This document shows positions 16,250-25,065 of a stretch of DNA of 64,000 nucleotides, piece by piece. The stretch is from positions 62,001 to 126,000 of the forward strand of contig NZ_JACIDX010000015.1 in assembly GCF_014196525.1 (NCBI RefSeq), written 5' to 3'. This DNA comes from Novosphingobium sediminicola (lineage in GTDB: Bacteria > Pseudomonadota > Alphaproteobacteria > Sphingomonadales > Sphingomonadaceae). Each line of letters starts with the position of its first letter. Position 1 is the first letter of the stretch. The translations under genes were made by a program, and so were the position numbers. Under the pieces are notes generated by a model. The model was given only the letters and a program-made list of their open reading frames with translations, was not told the origin of the DNA and ran no database searches.

Positions 16250-18352
16250 ATGCATGCGCCTGTCCGCCAGCCTACCATTTCCGCCACGCTCAGCCTGCGT
16301 TCGGCCATTGCCATTGCCATCATGGTGCTGGTGGGATCGGGGCTGACGGCGCTGATGCTGGAAATCACCGCCCGTTCGCAATTGCGCGAAACGGGCCGCA
16401 TCGTGGCCGATCAGGCCGCCGCGCAGGTCAACAGCCAGTTCGACCGCCCCATCGGCATCGTGGGCGCAATGCGCGATGCGCTGGACGCCGCGCGGCGCCA
16501 GCATGAAACAACGCGCGCCTTTCACAATGGCATCCTGCGCCAGACGCTGATGGCCAGCCCGCAATTGCTGGCCACATGGACCGCATGGGAACCGGGCGCC
16601 TTTGACGGCAAGGACGGCGCATTCATCAACCAGCCCGGCCATGACGCCACGGGCCGCTTCATCCCCTATTGGCACCGCGACGGCGCGGGCGTCGCGCTGG
16701 AGCCTTTGACCGATTACACCAAACCGGGACCGGGCGATTATTACCTGCTGGCCCAGCAAAGCCGCAAACCGGTGCTGGTCGAGCCGTATGAGTATAAAGT
16801 TGGCGGCAAAACAGTGCTGATGACCTCAATCGCAATGCCGGTGGTGGATCAGGGGCGCGGCCTTGGCGTGGTGGGCAGCGATCTGGCGCTCGACGCGTTG
16901 CAACAGCGGATGGCAGCGATCAAAGTGCCCTTTGGCGGCCAGATTTCGGTGCTTTCGGCCCATCGCGCCTATGTGGTCAGCGCCAATGCCGCCCTGCGGG
17001 GCAAACCGGCGGGCGCGGCGAGCGAAGCGATGGGCTTTGCCGACCATCCGCAACTGGGCAGCGTGTTGCGGGTGGAAACGCCGGTGCATTTCTCCGGCTT
17101 TGACACGCCTTGGGTGGTGCGGGTCGATCTGCCCCTGTCGGCGGTCTTTGCCTCGACGCGGATGATCGAGGGCGGACTGGCTCTGTCGGCGCTGCTGATG
17201 ATTGTCGGGCTGGCATGGATGGTGCGGCGCGCGGCGAACCGCGTGGTGGTCGAGCCTTTGGCCGGGTTGCGGCATGAGATGGTGCAGCTGGCGGGCGGCA
17301 ATCTGGCCCCGATGGGCATGGCTCAGGCAGAAACCGTCGAAATTGCCGAAATGCAGGAGGCGCTGGAAGTGTTCCGCCAGAACGCGCTTGCCAAGAAGAA
17401 TGTCGAGGATGAACAGGCCGCCATGGTCGCGGCCCTGGCGCAATGTCTGGAAAGGCTGGCGCGGGGCGATCTGACCACGCGCCTCAACGGGCATTACACC
17501 GGCGCGTTCGAGCGTTTGCAGGGTGATTTCAATCAGGCCATCGTGCGTCTGGATAATGCTCTGGAGGGCGTGGCCCATAGCGCGGGCGATGTCACCAACG
17601 GGTCGAGCGAAATCCGCACTGCGTCCGAAGACCTTGCCAACCGCACCGAGCGGCAGGCCGCCGGGCTGGAGGAAGTGGCCGCCGCGATCAGCGAAATCAA
17701 CGCCCGCGTTTCCGAAGCGGCCCAATCGGCCAGCGAGGCCAACCATGTAGTCGAACTCTCGCAAAAGGAGATCGAGAGCAGCGGCGTGGTGATCCGCCGC
17801 GCGGTCGAGGCGATGGGCGGCATCGAGCGGACATCCTGCGAGATCGGCGAGATCATCGGCGTAATCGACGCCATCGCGTTTCAGACCAATCTGCTGGCGC
17901 TCAACGCCGGGGTCGAGGCAGCCCGCGCCGGGGATGCGGGCAAAGGCTTTGCCGTGGTCGCCTCCGAAGTGCGCGCGCTGGCCCTGCGTTCATCCCAAGC
18001 CGCGCAGGACATCAAGGGCCGCATCGCCGCCAGCACCGAGCAAGTCAAGATCGGCGCAGCGCTGGTGAGCGAAATGGACGGGGCGCTGGAACGGATCGTG
18101 GCGCGCATCAGCCAGATCAGTCTGCACGCCCACACCATCGCCACGGGCGCGCAGCAGCAATCCACCAATGTCGGCGAAGTGGATATCGCCATCCGCCAGA
18201 TGGACAGCTTTACCCAGCAGAACGCGGCGATGGTCGAGGAAACGACCGCCGCCGCGCGCCACCTGACCGATCAGGCCCAACATCTGGCCAAGCTGATGGC
18301 CCAATTCACCGTGTCGCGCCGCCATAGTTTCGCGGCGCGCTATGCCGCCTGA
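16250..18352 (+). CDS. Methyl-accepting chemotaxis protein with Cache sensor
   Basis: 700 aa chemoreceptor. TM1 is about residues 12-38, then a periplasmic double-Cache (dCache_1-like) sensor of roughly 280 residues (SQFDRPIGIVGAMRDAL, TWTAWEPGAFDGKDG, IPYWHRDG), TM2 near 305-325, a HAMP-like linker, and a long cytoplasmic signalling domain. The hairpin tip reads IDAIAFQTNLLALNAGVEAARAG, close to the universal MCP consensus. The ligand is unknown; Cache domains of this style often bind amino or organic acids. ATG 16250 follows AGGGAGA and begins just before TM1. No che genes are nearby, so it must work with a chemotaxis array encoded elsewhere. Confidence 0.92.
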   Translation: MHAPVRQPTISATLSLRSAIAIAIMVLVGSGLTALMLEITARSQLRETGRIVADQAAAQVNSQFDRPIGIVGAMRDALDAARRQHETTRAFHNGILRQTLMASPQLLATWTAWEPGAFDGKDGAFINQPGHDATGRFIPYWHRDGAGVALEPLTDYTKPGPGDYYLLAQQSRKPVLVEPYEYKVGGKTVLMTSIAMPVVDQGRGLGVVGSDLALDALQQRMAAIKVPFGGQISVLSAHRAYVVSANAALRGKPAGAASEAMGFADHPQLGSVLRVETPVHFSGFDTPWVVRVDLPLSAVFASTRMIEGGLALSALLMIVGLAWMVRRAANRVVVEPLAGLRHEMVQLAGGNLAPMGMAQAETVEIAEMQEALEVFRQNALAKKNVEDEQAAMVAALAQCLERLARGDLTTRLNGHYTGAFERLQGDFNQAIVRLDNALEGVAHSAGDVTNGSSEIRTASEDLANRTERQAAGLEEVAAAISEINARVSEAAQSASEANHVVELSQKEIESSGVVIRRAVEAMGGIERTSCEIGEIIGVIDAIAFQTNLLALNAGVEAARAGDAGKGFAVVASEVRALALRSSQAAQDIKGRIAASTEQVKIGAALVSEMDGALERIVARISQISLHAHTIATGAQQQSTNVGEVDIAIRQMDSFTQQNAAMVEETTAAARHLTDQAQHLAKLMAQFTVSRRHSFAARYAA

Positions 18353-19546
18353 TCAGCCCCTTTTCGGATTGGGCAGAAACACCGCCAACAGGCCGATGGC
18401 AGGCAGGAAAGCGCAGATGGCGTAAACCGTCTCGATCCCTGCGCGGTCGGCCACTTCGCCAAGGACCGCCGCGCCCAGCCCGCCCATGCCAAAGGAAAAG
18501 CCGAAGAACAGGCCCGAGATCATGCCGATCTTGCCCGGCACCAGATCCTGGGCGAACACGACGATGGCAGGAAAGGCCGAGGCCAGGATCAGGCCGATGG
18601 CCACCGTCAGCGGCCCGGTCCAGAACAGGCTGGCATGGGGCAGCAGCAACGTGAAGGGCAGCGCGCCGAGGATCGAGAACCAGATCACATATTTGCGCCC
18701 GAACCGATCGCCCAGCGGCCCGCCGACAATCGTGCCAACCGCCACCGCGCCCAGAAAGACGAACAGGTGGAGCTGCGCCACCTCGACCGAGACGCCGAAA
18801 CGGTGGATCAGGTAGAAGGTGAAATAGCTCGTCAGGCTGGCCAGATAGACATACTTGGAGAAGATCAACGCCAGCAGCACCGCAATCCCGCCCAGCACTC
18901 GCCCGCGCGGCAGGGGATCGGCCGATTTGCGCGCGCCATTACCCGCCGAGAGCCGCGCCAGACCGTGATGGCGATACCATTGCCCGACATTCCACAGGAT
19001 CGCGCAGGACAGGAGCGAGAGCAACGCGAAGGCGGCCAGACTGGTCTGGCCCCAGCGCACGACGACAATCGCGGCGGCCAGAGGGCCAAGCGCGGAACCT
19101 GCATTGCCGCCCACCTGAAACATCGACTGGGCCAAGCCATGCCTTTGCCCCGCCGCCATACGCGCCACGCGCGAGCTTTCGGGGTGAAACACCGACGACC
19201 CCATCCCCAGCAGCGACGCGCCCACCAGCAACAGGCCGTAGCTATGCGCCACCGACAGCACCAGCAGCCCGGCCAGCGTGAACAGCGTGCCGCCCGGCAG
19301 CGCCAGCGGCGTGGGGCGTTTATCGGCATAAAGGCCGATCAGCGGCTGAAGGATCGAGGCGGTGATCTGATAGGCCAGGGTGATCAGGCCGATCTGGGCA
19401 AAGGACAGACCAAGCTCGTCCTTTAGATTGGGATAGATCGCGGGCAGCAGCGATTGCAGCATATCATTGATGAGATGGCAGACGCTGATCGCGGCGATGA
19501 TGCCGTAGGCGGTTGTTTGGGGTGCGGTGGATCTGGTCCCGTGCAT
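18353..19546 (-). CDS. MFS efflux transporter, fosmidomycin-resistance (Fsr) family
   Basis: 397 aa, 12 predicted helices; typical Fsr segments ISVCHLINDMLQSLLPAIYP near the N-terminus, GMGSSVFHPESSRVARMAAG and MFQVGGNAGSALGP. Fsr proteins export fosmidomycin and some other small molecules, but the natural substrate here is unknown. Its 3' end abuts the stop codon of the chemoreceptor with no gap. A divergent AraC-type regulator starts 95 bases from its ATG, the usual arrangement for a locally controlled efflux pump. Confidence 0.9.
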   Translation of the reverse strand: MHGTRSTAPQTTAYGIIAAISVCHLINDMLQSLLPAIYPNLKDELGLSFAQIGLITLAYQITASILQPLIGLYADKRPTPLALPGGTLFTLAGLLVLSVAHSYGLLLVGASLLGMGSSVFHPESSRVARMAAGQRHGLAQSMFQVGGNAGSALGPLAAAIVVVRWGQTSLAAFALLSLLSCAILWNVGQWYRHHGLARLSAGNGARKSADPLPRGRVLGGIAVLLALIFSKYVYLASLTSYFTFYLIHRFGVSVEVAQLHLFVFLGAVAVGTIVGGPLGDRFGRKYVIWFSILGALPFTLLLPHASLFWTGPLTVAIGLILASAFPAIVVFAQDLVPGKIGMISGLFFGFSFGMGGLGAAVLGEVADRAGIETVYAICAFLPAIGLLAVFLPNPKRG

Positions 19547-19641
19547 CGTTCATATCCAATTGTGTTGCCCGCCCGCTATAGCGCCTCGCGCCTTGGCCCG
19601 CATTCCTGTATGGGTCTTTCCTTTTCGCGATTGGGACAGGC

Positions 19642-20418
19642 ATGCCGTGGAATAATCCCGAAGCCATCGACCATATCGACCGGCCCATCATCGGCGTCGG
19701 CAATGAATATCCGCCCGCCTTTGAGCTGGACTGGCATCAGCATCGGCGCGGGCAATTGCTCTATGCGGCGCGCGGCGTGGTGGTGCTGTCCACGCCGCAG
19801 GGCGCATGGGTGGCCCCGCCAGAGCGCGCGGTGTGGACGCCGGGGGGATGCCCCCACGCCGTGCGCATGGTGGGCGCGGTCAGCACGCGCAGCGTTCTGG
19901 TCGAACCGGGGGTGCAAGGCTCGCTGGGCGAGGAAACCAAGGTCATTCAGGTCTCGCCCTTGCTGCGCAGCCTGCTGGAGGCGGCCTGCGAGATTGCGCC
20001 CGAATATGACCGCGAGGGGCGCGATGGCAAGCTGATGGCGCTGTTGCTGGCCGAACTGGCGCTGGCGCCCACAGTGCCGCTGGCGGTGCCTTTTCCGCAG
20101 ACGCCGGCGATGGCGGCCAAGTGTCAGGCCTTTCTGGAACAGCCCACCCCGCGCGACAGCATCGATCAGTGGAGCGCCGATCTGGGCATGGGGCGGCGCG
20201 CCTTCACCCGCGCCTTTCGCCGGGAAACGGGGCTGAGCTTTGGCGAATGGCGGCAACAGGCCTGCGTGCTGATCGCCCTGCCCCGTCTGGCGCAGGGCGA
20301 GGCCGTGACCGGCATAGCATTCGATCTGGGCTATGACAGCGCGGCGGCCTTTACCACCATGTTCAAACGCCGCCTTGGCGTCCCGCCCAGCCGCTATCTG
20401 CCGGGCGGGAGCCAATAG
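19642..20418 (+). CDS. AraC-family transcriptional regulator with cupin sensor
   Basis: 258 aa. The N-terminal cupin-like sensor (residues about 20-120; FELDWHQHRRGQLLYAARG, WVAPPERAVWTPGGCPH) is followed by two C-terminal helix-turn-helix motifs (DQWSADLGMGRRAFTRAFRRETGLSFGEWR and AVTGIAFDLGYDSAAAFTTMFKRRLGVPPSRY). It is divergent from the Fsr-type efflux gene with a 95-base shared promoter region, so it most likely controls that gene in response to a pump substrate. The overall architecture resembles short AraC regulators of MFS pumps. Confidence 0.9.
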   Translation: MPWNNPEAIDHIDRPIIGVGNEYPPAFELDWHQHRRGQLLYAARGVVVLSTPQGAWVAPPERAVWTPGGCPHAVRMVGAVSTRSVLVEPGVQGSLGEETKVIQVSPLLRSLLEAACEIAPEYDREGRDGKLMALLLAELALAPTVPLAVPFPQTPAMAAKCQAFLEQPTPRDSIDQWSADLGMGRRAFTRAFRRETGLSFGEWRQQACVLIALPRLAQGEAVTGIAFDLGYDSAAAFTTMFKRRLGVPPSRYLPGGSQ

Positions 20419-20421
20419 GCA

Positions 20422-21588
20422 TCAATCGAGCGCTTCGGCGGGGCCAAAGAATTCGAAATGGCGGCGGGTTTCAGGCAGGCCGAGCTGCGCCAGCGTGCGG
20501 TTCACAAAGCCCATGAAAGGCTTGGGACCGAGGAAATAGGCATCGGCCTCAACCGGCACCCATGCCTGCAATTGCTCGACCGAGGGGCGGCCTGAGGGGC
20601 CATCCTCATGCCCGCCCTGTTCATAGACGATATGCGCGGTAAAGCGCGGATAGTTGCGCGCCCAGCCGTCGATCACATCGCCAAAGGCATGGACATCGCC
20701 ATTGCGGGCATAGTGGATGAAGGTCACGTCACGGTTGCCTTCCTCCAGCGCGACCTGCGCCATGGCCAGCGTGGGCGTCACGCCAATCCCGCCCGAAATC
20801 AGCGCCAGCGGCGCATCGCCAGCTGCCAGCACGAATTCGCCCGCCGGGGGAAACACGTCCAGCACATCGCCCTGCCCCACATGGTCATGCAGATGGTTCG
20901 AGGCCACGCCGCCATGCTCGCGCTTCACGCTGATGCGCAGGGTGCGGCCATCGGATTTTTGCGAGAGCGAATAGTTGCGGCGCAATTCCTGCCCGTCGAT
21001 ATTCAGGCGCAGGCCCAGATATTGCCCCGGCTGATAATCGACCACCGGGCCGCCATCGACAGGTTCGAGATAGAAGGAGACGATCTCGGCGCTCTCCACC
21101 TGCTTGCGCGCCACGCGGAATTGACGCGCCCCGCGCCATCCGCCCGGTGCCTGCGCAAGGCGATCATATTCGGCACCCTCGGCCCCGATCAGGATGTTGG
21201 CCAATTGCCAATAGGCCGCGCCCCATGCGTCAATCACCGCATCCGTGGCGATATCCTCGCCCAGCACTTCGCGGATCGCGCGCAGCAGGCAGGTGCCGAC
21301 GATGGGGTAATGTTCAGGCAGGATCTGAAGCGCGACATGCTTTTGGATGATCTGCGCCGGAAGCGCGCCCAGCGCGCCCAGATTGTCAATATGGCGGGCA
21401 TATTGCAGCACCGCATTGGCCAGCGCGCGCGGCTGGGTGCCATCGGCCTGATGCGCCTGATTGAACAGCGGACGCACCTCGTCATATTCGGACAGCATGA
21501 TGCGGTAGAAATGGGTGGTCAGCGCCTCGCCGCCGGTTTCCAGAAGGGGAACGGTGGCCTTGATGATGGCGGTCTGTTCGGGGGTCAT
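20422..21588 (-). CDS. hmp: Flavohaemoglobin, nitric oxide dioxygenase
   Basis: Detoxifies NO to nitrate using O2 and NAD(P)H. 388 aa: a globin domain (1-140; distal Tyr in THFYRIML, proximal His in IQKHVALQILPEHYPIVG), an FAD domain (about 150-255; RRNYSLSQ) and an NAD domain (about 260-388; LISGGIGVTP, AYFLGPKPFM). Length and order are those of Hmp. It is 21 bases downstream of a truncated haemoglobin gene on the same strand and divergent from nsrR, with an NsrR-like operator between, so expression should be released by NO. Confidence 0.96.
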   Translation of the reverse strand: MTPEQTAIIKATVPLLETGGEALTTHFYRIMLSEYDEVRPLFNQAHQADGTQPRALANAVLQYARHIDNLGALGALPAQIIQKHVALQILPEHYPIVGTCLLRAIREVLGEDIATDAVIDAWGAAYWQLANILIGAEGAEYDRLAQAPGGWRGARQFRVARKQVESAEIVSFYLEPVDGGPVVDYQPGQYLGLRLNIDGQELRRNYSLSQKSDGRTLRISVKREHGGVASNHLHDHVGQGDVLDVFPPAGEFVLAAGDAPLALISGGIGVTPTLAMAQVALEEGNRDVTFIHYARNGDVHAFGDVIDGWARNYPRFTAHIVYEQGGHEDGPSGRPSVEQLQAWVPVEADAYFLGPKPFMGFVNRTLAQLGLPETRRHFEFFGPAEALD

Positions 21589-21609
21589 TGGGGGCTCCTT
21601 TGGGGGTTT

Positions 21610-22035
21610 TCAGGCAGCGTTTTGGGCGCGGGGCAGACGGAAAAAGAGCGCCAGTTGCAGGCTCTCGGCAATGCGGCGCGCCTTGGTCTGTACGGCCAGC
21701 GCGTCCTGCGGGCTCAGGCACTGGCGCGCGGTATGCTCCCACAGCGCCAGCCAGCGGGCGAACATAGATGGGTCCATTGCCGCGCGATGGCGCATATGGG
21801 CGGCCACGGGATTGCCGTGATAGGCCCCGCTGCTCAACATCACCGAGGACCAGAACTGCGCCATGCGGCCAAGGTGGGCAGGCCAATCGGCCTCGGCAAT
21901 CGCCCCGTTGAACATCGCGCCCAATTCAGCATCGGCGCGCACGCGGGCATAAAAAGCATCGACCAGAGTGGCCAGCGCGGCATCGTCAAGCGCAGGCGTG
22001 GGCAAGGGATCGGGGCGGTTTTCAGGCGAGATCAT
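21610..22035 (-). CDS. Truncated haemoglobin (group III type)
   Basis: 141 aa from ATG 22035, which has GGAG seven bases upstream. The all-helical 2/2 globin pattern contains LVDAFYARVRADAELGAMFN, HLGRMAQFWSSVMLSSGAYHGNP and HMRHRAAMDPSMFARWLALW; the YHGNPVAAH segment and the HMRH proximal histidine region are typical of group III truncated globins (Campylobacter Ctb-like). Likely role: NO or O2 chemistry complementary to Hmp. It is the first gene of a two-gene operon with hmp under the NsrR-like operator. The last 15 residues are Arg/Ala-rich and not part of the fold. Confidence 0.85.
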   Translation of the reverse strand: MISPENRPDPLPTPALDDAALATLVDAFYARVRADAELGAMFNGAIAEADWPAHLGRMAQFWSSVMLSSGAYHGNPVAAHMRHRAAMDPSMFARWLALWEHTARQCLSPQDALAVQTKARRIAESLQLALFFRLPRAQNAA

Positions 22036-22086
22036 GGAACGACTCCAAATCATGCATCTGGGATGCTATATATGGAGGTGAATTAT

Positions 22087-22109
22087 ATCATGCAAGTGAA
22101 ATGCATCTT
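22087..22109. promoter_or_regulatory. NsrR-like operator
   Basis: Read on the minus strand this is AAGATGCATTT-C-ACTTGCATGAT: an exact 11-base NsrR half-site (AAGATGCATTT), a 1-base spacer and a second half-site matching 7 of 11. It lies between the divergent globin-hmp operon and nsrR, 15 bases before the nsrR start. A further ATGCATCT is at 22052-22059, next to the globin start codon. Confidence 0.7.
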
Positions 22110-22124
22110 TATGGACAAGCCCCT

Positions 22125-22550
22125 ATGCGTCTGACCCGCTTCTCTGACTATGCCGTGCGCGTGATGCTCTATCTGGCCACGCATACCGACCGCCTCTGCT
22201 CGATTGGCGAGGTGGCAAAGGCCTATGACATCTCGCAAAATCACCTGATGAAAGTGGTCAGCGATCTGGCCGCGCATGGCTATATTCAGGCGCTGCGCGG
22301 GCGCAACGGGGGGCTGCGCCTTGCGCGCCCGGCGGCGGAAATCAACATCGGCCGCCTGATCCGCCATACCGAGGGCGAGATCGATCTGGTCGGCTGCGGC
22401 ACCTGCAAACTGGCGGGCGCGTGCCAATTGCCCGGCCCGCTCGATCTGGCGCTCGATGCGTTTTTTGCCGTGCTGGAGCGCTATACGCTGGCCGATGTGA
22501 TGGGGCCGCAGGGAGAGAAATTGCTGGAGCGCCTTTCGATCCACGAATGA
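22125..22550 (+). CDS. nsrR: Rrf2-family NO-sensing repressor
   Basis: 141 aa winged-helix regulator: the helix-turn-helix is within residues 25-60 (SIGEVAKAYDISQNHLMKVVSDLAAHGYI), the wing carries RGRNGGLRLARP, and the iron-sulfur cysteines are Cys91, Cys94 and Cys100 (GCGTCKLAGACQLPG). This spacing and the link with hmp indicate NsrR rather than IscR. Binding of NO to the cluster should release DNA and induce the globin-hmp operon and nsrR itself. ATG 22125 is chosen because an in-frame ATG at 22101 lies inside the operator. Confidence 0.92.
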   Translation: MRLTRFSDYAVRVMLYLATHTDRLCSIGEVAKAYDISQNHLMKVVSDLAAHGYIQALRGRNGGLRLARPAAEINIGRLIRHTEGEIDLVGCGTCKLAGACQLPGPLDLALDAFFAVLERYTLADVMGPQGEKLLERLSIHE

Positions 22551-22588
22551 TTCTTGACTCGAACCACTATTCCAATTTATCCCTTCCA

Positions 22589-22713
22589 TGCCCGTTCGCG
22601 GGCACAGCCTGGTGACCGGTGCAAGCCGGTCTGGGAAGACGCCTATGGCGTCATGCTGCAGGCCCCACAGCTTTATGCGGGAAAAGTCCCGCGCGTGGGT
22701 GCGGGCATGCAGC
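22589..22713 (+). ncRNA. Structured 5' leader of the VanA-like gene (candidate riboswitch)
   Basis: A chain of perfect hairpins precedes the Rieske oxygenase gene: TGCCCG-TTCG-CGGGCA (22589-22604), GACCGG-N6-CCGGTC (22614-22631), GACGCC-TAT-GGCGTC (22638-22652) and GCGGGA-AAAG-TCCCGC (22677-22692). GCCTG (22607-22611) and CAGGC (22659-22663) can close a three-way junction around the second and third. The same CAGGC is also part of an 11-base stretch (22655-22665) that pairs with 22703-22713 with one mismatch, so two mutually exclusive folds exist. A further CTCC at 22739 can pair with the GGAG of the ribosome site. No known riboswitch consensus was recognised. Confidence 0.6.
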
Positions 22714-22766
22714 AATCAAAGACACTCGGCATGGCCCGCTCCCTCGTTTGGAGAGGAGAATTGGAA

Positions 22767-23756
22767 ATGGCCGCCTATATCCGCAACGCATGGTACATGG
22801 CCGCATGGGCCGCCGAAGTCCCCAAAGACGGCTTTCTTGCACGCACTTTGCTGGACGAACCATGGCTGATCCTGCAATCGGGCGATGGCGCATGGGTGAT
22901 GATGGCCGACCGCTGCCCCCACCGCTTCGTCCCGCTCAGCCGGGGGCGGCGCGTGGGCGACAGCATGGCCTGCGGCTATCACGGGCTGACCTATGGCATG
23001 GATGGCGCCTGCGTCTTCAACCCCTTTGGCAAGACCCTGCCGCCTGAGGCGCGCGTGGCCACCCGTCCGCTGGTCGAACGCCATGGTGGCCTGTGGTTCT
23101 GGCCCGGCGATGCGGAGCGGGCCGATCCCGCCACAATCCCGGATTTCTCCTTCATCGACGATGGCAAGGATGCCCGTGACCATCTGCTGATGGATGTGAA
23201 TTACGAGCTGATCGCGGACAATCTGCTAGACCTGAGCCATGCCGAATTTCTGCATACCGAGACATTCGGGGTGAATGGCGCCCTGTTCGAATTTGGCGAA
23301 CAGACGGTCGAAAGCGATGACAGCGGCGCCGTGTGGAACAAGTGGGACATGAACGGTTCGCGCCCGCCCGAATGGGCCGTGCCGATGGTGGGAGACGCGC
23401 GGGTCGATCAATGGCTGCATATGCGCTGGCATGCCCCGGCCTCGCTGGCGCTGATGATCGGCGTGGTGCAGTCAGAAACCCGCGCGCCGGTGGTGCCGCC
23501 CATGGCCAACCCGCATATCCTGACCCCGAAAAGCCTGCGCGAGACGCATTATTTCTTCACCTGCGACCATGGCGAGGAAGCCGCGCAAATGGCGCGCCGG
23601 GTCTTTCTGGAAGAGGATGAGCCGATGATCCGCGCCCAGCAGGAGGCAATGGGCGATCAGGATTTCTGGGCGCTGCGCCCGGTGATCATGCCGTCGGACG
23701 CCGCCGCGATCCGGGCGCGCCGCCGCCTGATCCAAATGCGGCGCGAGGAAGCCTGA
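22767..23756 (+). CDS. Rieske non-haem iron oxygenase, vanillate O-demethylase (VanA/dicamba monooxygenase) type
   Basis: 329 aa oxygenase component that, with a separate reductase, would oxidatively demethylate a methoxy-aromatic acid, releasing formaldehyde; vanillate to protocatechuate is the model reaction. The Rieske ligands are Cys50-x-His52 and Cys69-x2-His72 (DRCPHRF, ACGYHGLTY). The mononuclear iron site is in DNLLDLSHAEFLHTE (His158, His163). Size and motifs match VanA and dicamba demethylase. No VanB-type reductase is adjacent, so electrons come from elsewhere. ATG 22767 has AGGAG upstream. It sits behind a strongly structured leader and is convergent with an aromatic-acid transporter. 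The exact substrate is inferred only. Confidence 0.87.
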   Translation: MAAYIRNAWYMAAWAAEVPKDGFLARTLLDEPWLILQSGDGAWVMMADRCPHRFVPLSRGRRVGDSMACGYHGLTYGMDGACVFNPFGKTLPPEARVATRPLVERHGGLWFWPGDAERADPATIPDFSFIDDGKDARDHLLMDVNYELIADNLLDLSHAEFLHTETFGVNGALFEFGEQTVESDDSGAVWNKWDMNGSRPPEWAVPMVGDARVDQWLHMRWHAPASLALMIGVVQSETRAPVVPPMANPHILTPKSLRETHYFFTCDHGEEAAQMARRVFLEEDEPMIRAQQEAMGDQDFWALRPVIMPSDAAAIRARRRLIQMRREEA

Positions 23757-23764
23757 ACGATAAG

Positions 23765-23788
23765 GGGGCGCGTCAGGCCGCGCGCCCC
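23765..23788. terminator. Hairpin between convergent Rieske oxygenase and MFS genes
   Basis: GGGGCGCG and CGCGCCCC flank an 8-base loop; the MFS stop codon lies within it. It probably ends both convergent transcripts. No T-run. Confidence 0.5.
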
Positions 23789-25065
23789 TGCATCCCGATG
23801 GCCAGCGCCGCAAACAGCGCCGGGATCGCCAGCAGCATCAGGATCGAGGAATAGCCCAGCCCCAGCCCCAGCAAGGCCCCGCCCGCCAGACTGCCGACAA
23901 TCGAACCGATCCGCCCGCAGGCATTGGTCCAGCTGACCCCGGTGGCGCGCACGCGGGCCGGATACCACCCGGCGGCATAGGCCATCAGCCCCACCTGCCC
24001 GCCCGAAACCGTGGCCCCCGCCATAAAGATCAGCGCGGGAAGCAACACATGCTGCGCCGGAACCCGACCGATCAGCACGACAAACACCCCCACCAGCGCA
24101 AAGGCCACCGCCAGCACCCGGCTGGGGCGGAAACGGTCCATCAACAGGCCCAGAACCACCGCCCCGATGGTGCCGCCCACCTGAAACATCGCGGTGGCCA
24201 ACGAAGCCTGCTTCATCGAGAAGCCCTGCGCGGTCAGCAGCAAGGGCATCCAACTGGTCATCAGATAGACGATGGACAGGGTGATAAAGGACGTGACCCA
24301 GAGCAGCACAATGCCCCCCGCAGGCCGCGAGCGAAACAGATCGCTCAGGATCGAACCCTGCGCCCGCTGCGGTACGACAGCATGGGCCGACCAGCCCTCC
24401 ACCCCGGCGATACGCTCAGCAATGCGATCAAGAGCGCGGGCATTGCCGCCGCTGCGTTGCAGATAATCAACCGATTCCGGCACCAGCATCCACGCTACCG
24501 GCACCAGCAGCAAGGGCGCCACCCCTGCCCCCATAATCACCATCCGCCATCCCACCAGCGGCTCGGCCCATGCGGTGATAAAACCGCCCACCGCCGAACC
24601 GAAGGTGAAACCGCAGAACATCGCCGTGGTCAGGCTGGCCTTCTTGCGATCCGGGCAATATTCCGAGGTCAGCGCCGTGGCGCAGGGCAACGCCCCGCCA
24701 AGCCCAAAGCCGGTCAGAAACCGCCACAAGGAAAGCGAGGCCAGATCAGGCGCATAGGAGGACACAATCGTCATCGCCGCAAACCACAGGGTCGATGCCA
24801 CCATCATCCGCTTGCGCCCGAACCGATCCGCCATCGGCCCGATGATCAGCGCCCCGGCTACCGAGCCGAACTGCCCCGCGCCAAACACAGAGGCCAATTC
24901 AGGCGGCGCCAGATGCAGCCCCTTGCGAATCGCGGGCGCCAAAAAGCCCATCAGCGCGACATCGAAACCATCGAGCGCCGCCACCATAAAGCAGACCGCA
25001 AACAGCGTGATCTGCAAGGCCGAGAGGCGGTGGGCATTGACCAGCGAGGGGAAAGTGGTTTCCAT
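23773..25065 (-). CDS. MFS transporter, aromatic acid:H+ symporter (AAHS) family
   Basis: 430 aa, 12 helices. AAHS signatures: DGFDVALMGFLAPAIRK in TM1, the loop 2-3 motif GPMADRFGRKRMMV, RFLTGFGLGGALPCATAL in TM4, and LLMDRFRPSRVLA in the loop 8-9 repeat. Relatives (PcaK, VanK, BenK) import 4-hydroxybenzoate, vanillate or protocatechuate by proton symport. It converges on the VanA-like gene and probably supplies its substrate. ATG 25065 yields the standard N-terminus; the frame is open further upstream but without family similarity. A nested palindromic element lies about 90-135 bases upstream. Confidence 0.9.
   Translation of the reverse strand: METTFPSLVNAHRLSALQITLFAVCFMVAALDGFDVALMGFLAPAIRKGLHLAPPELASVFGAGQFGSVAGALIIGPMADRFGRKRMMVASTLWFAAMTIVSSYAPDLASLSLWRFLTGFGLGGALPCATALTSEYCPDRKKASLTTAMFCGFTFGSAVGGFITAWAEPLVGWRMVIMGAGVAPLLLVPVAWMLVPESVDYLQRSGGNARALDRIAERIAGVEGWSAHAVVPQRAQGSILSDLFRSRPAGGIVLLWVTSFITLSIVYLMTSWMPLLLTAQGFSMKQASLATAMFQVGGTIGAVVLGLLMDRFRPSRVLAVAFALVGVFVVLIGRVPAQHVLLPALIFMAGATVSGGQVGLMAYAAGWYPARVRATGVSWTNACGRIGSIVGSLAGGALLGLGLGYSSILMLLAIPALFAALAIGMQGRAA

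Noticed and set aside
22601..22670. Cobalamin riboswitch or hammerhead ribozyme in the vanA leader (GGTGACCGG, GGGAA, CTGGTGA resemble parts).
   Set aside because: No B12 box, no CCCGCAACTGT-like core, and the hammerhead core CTGANGA...GAAA is not matched (CTGGTGA, GGGAA).
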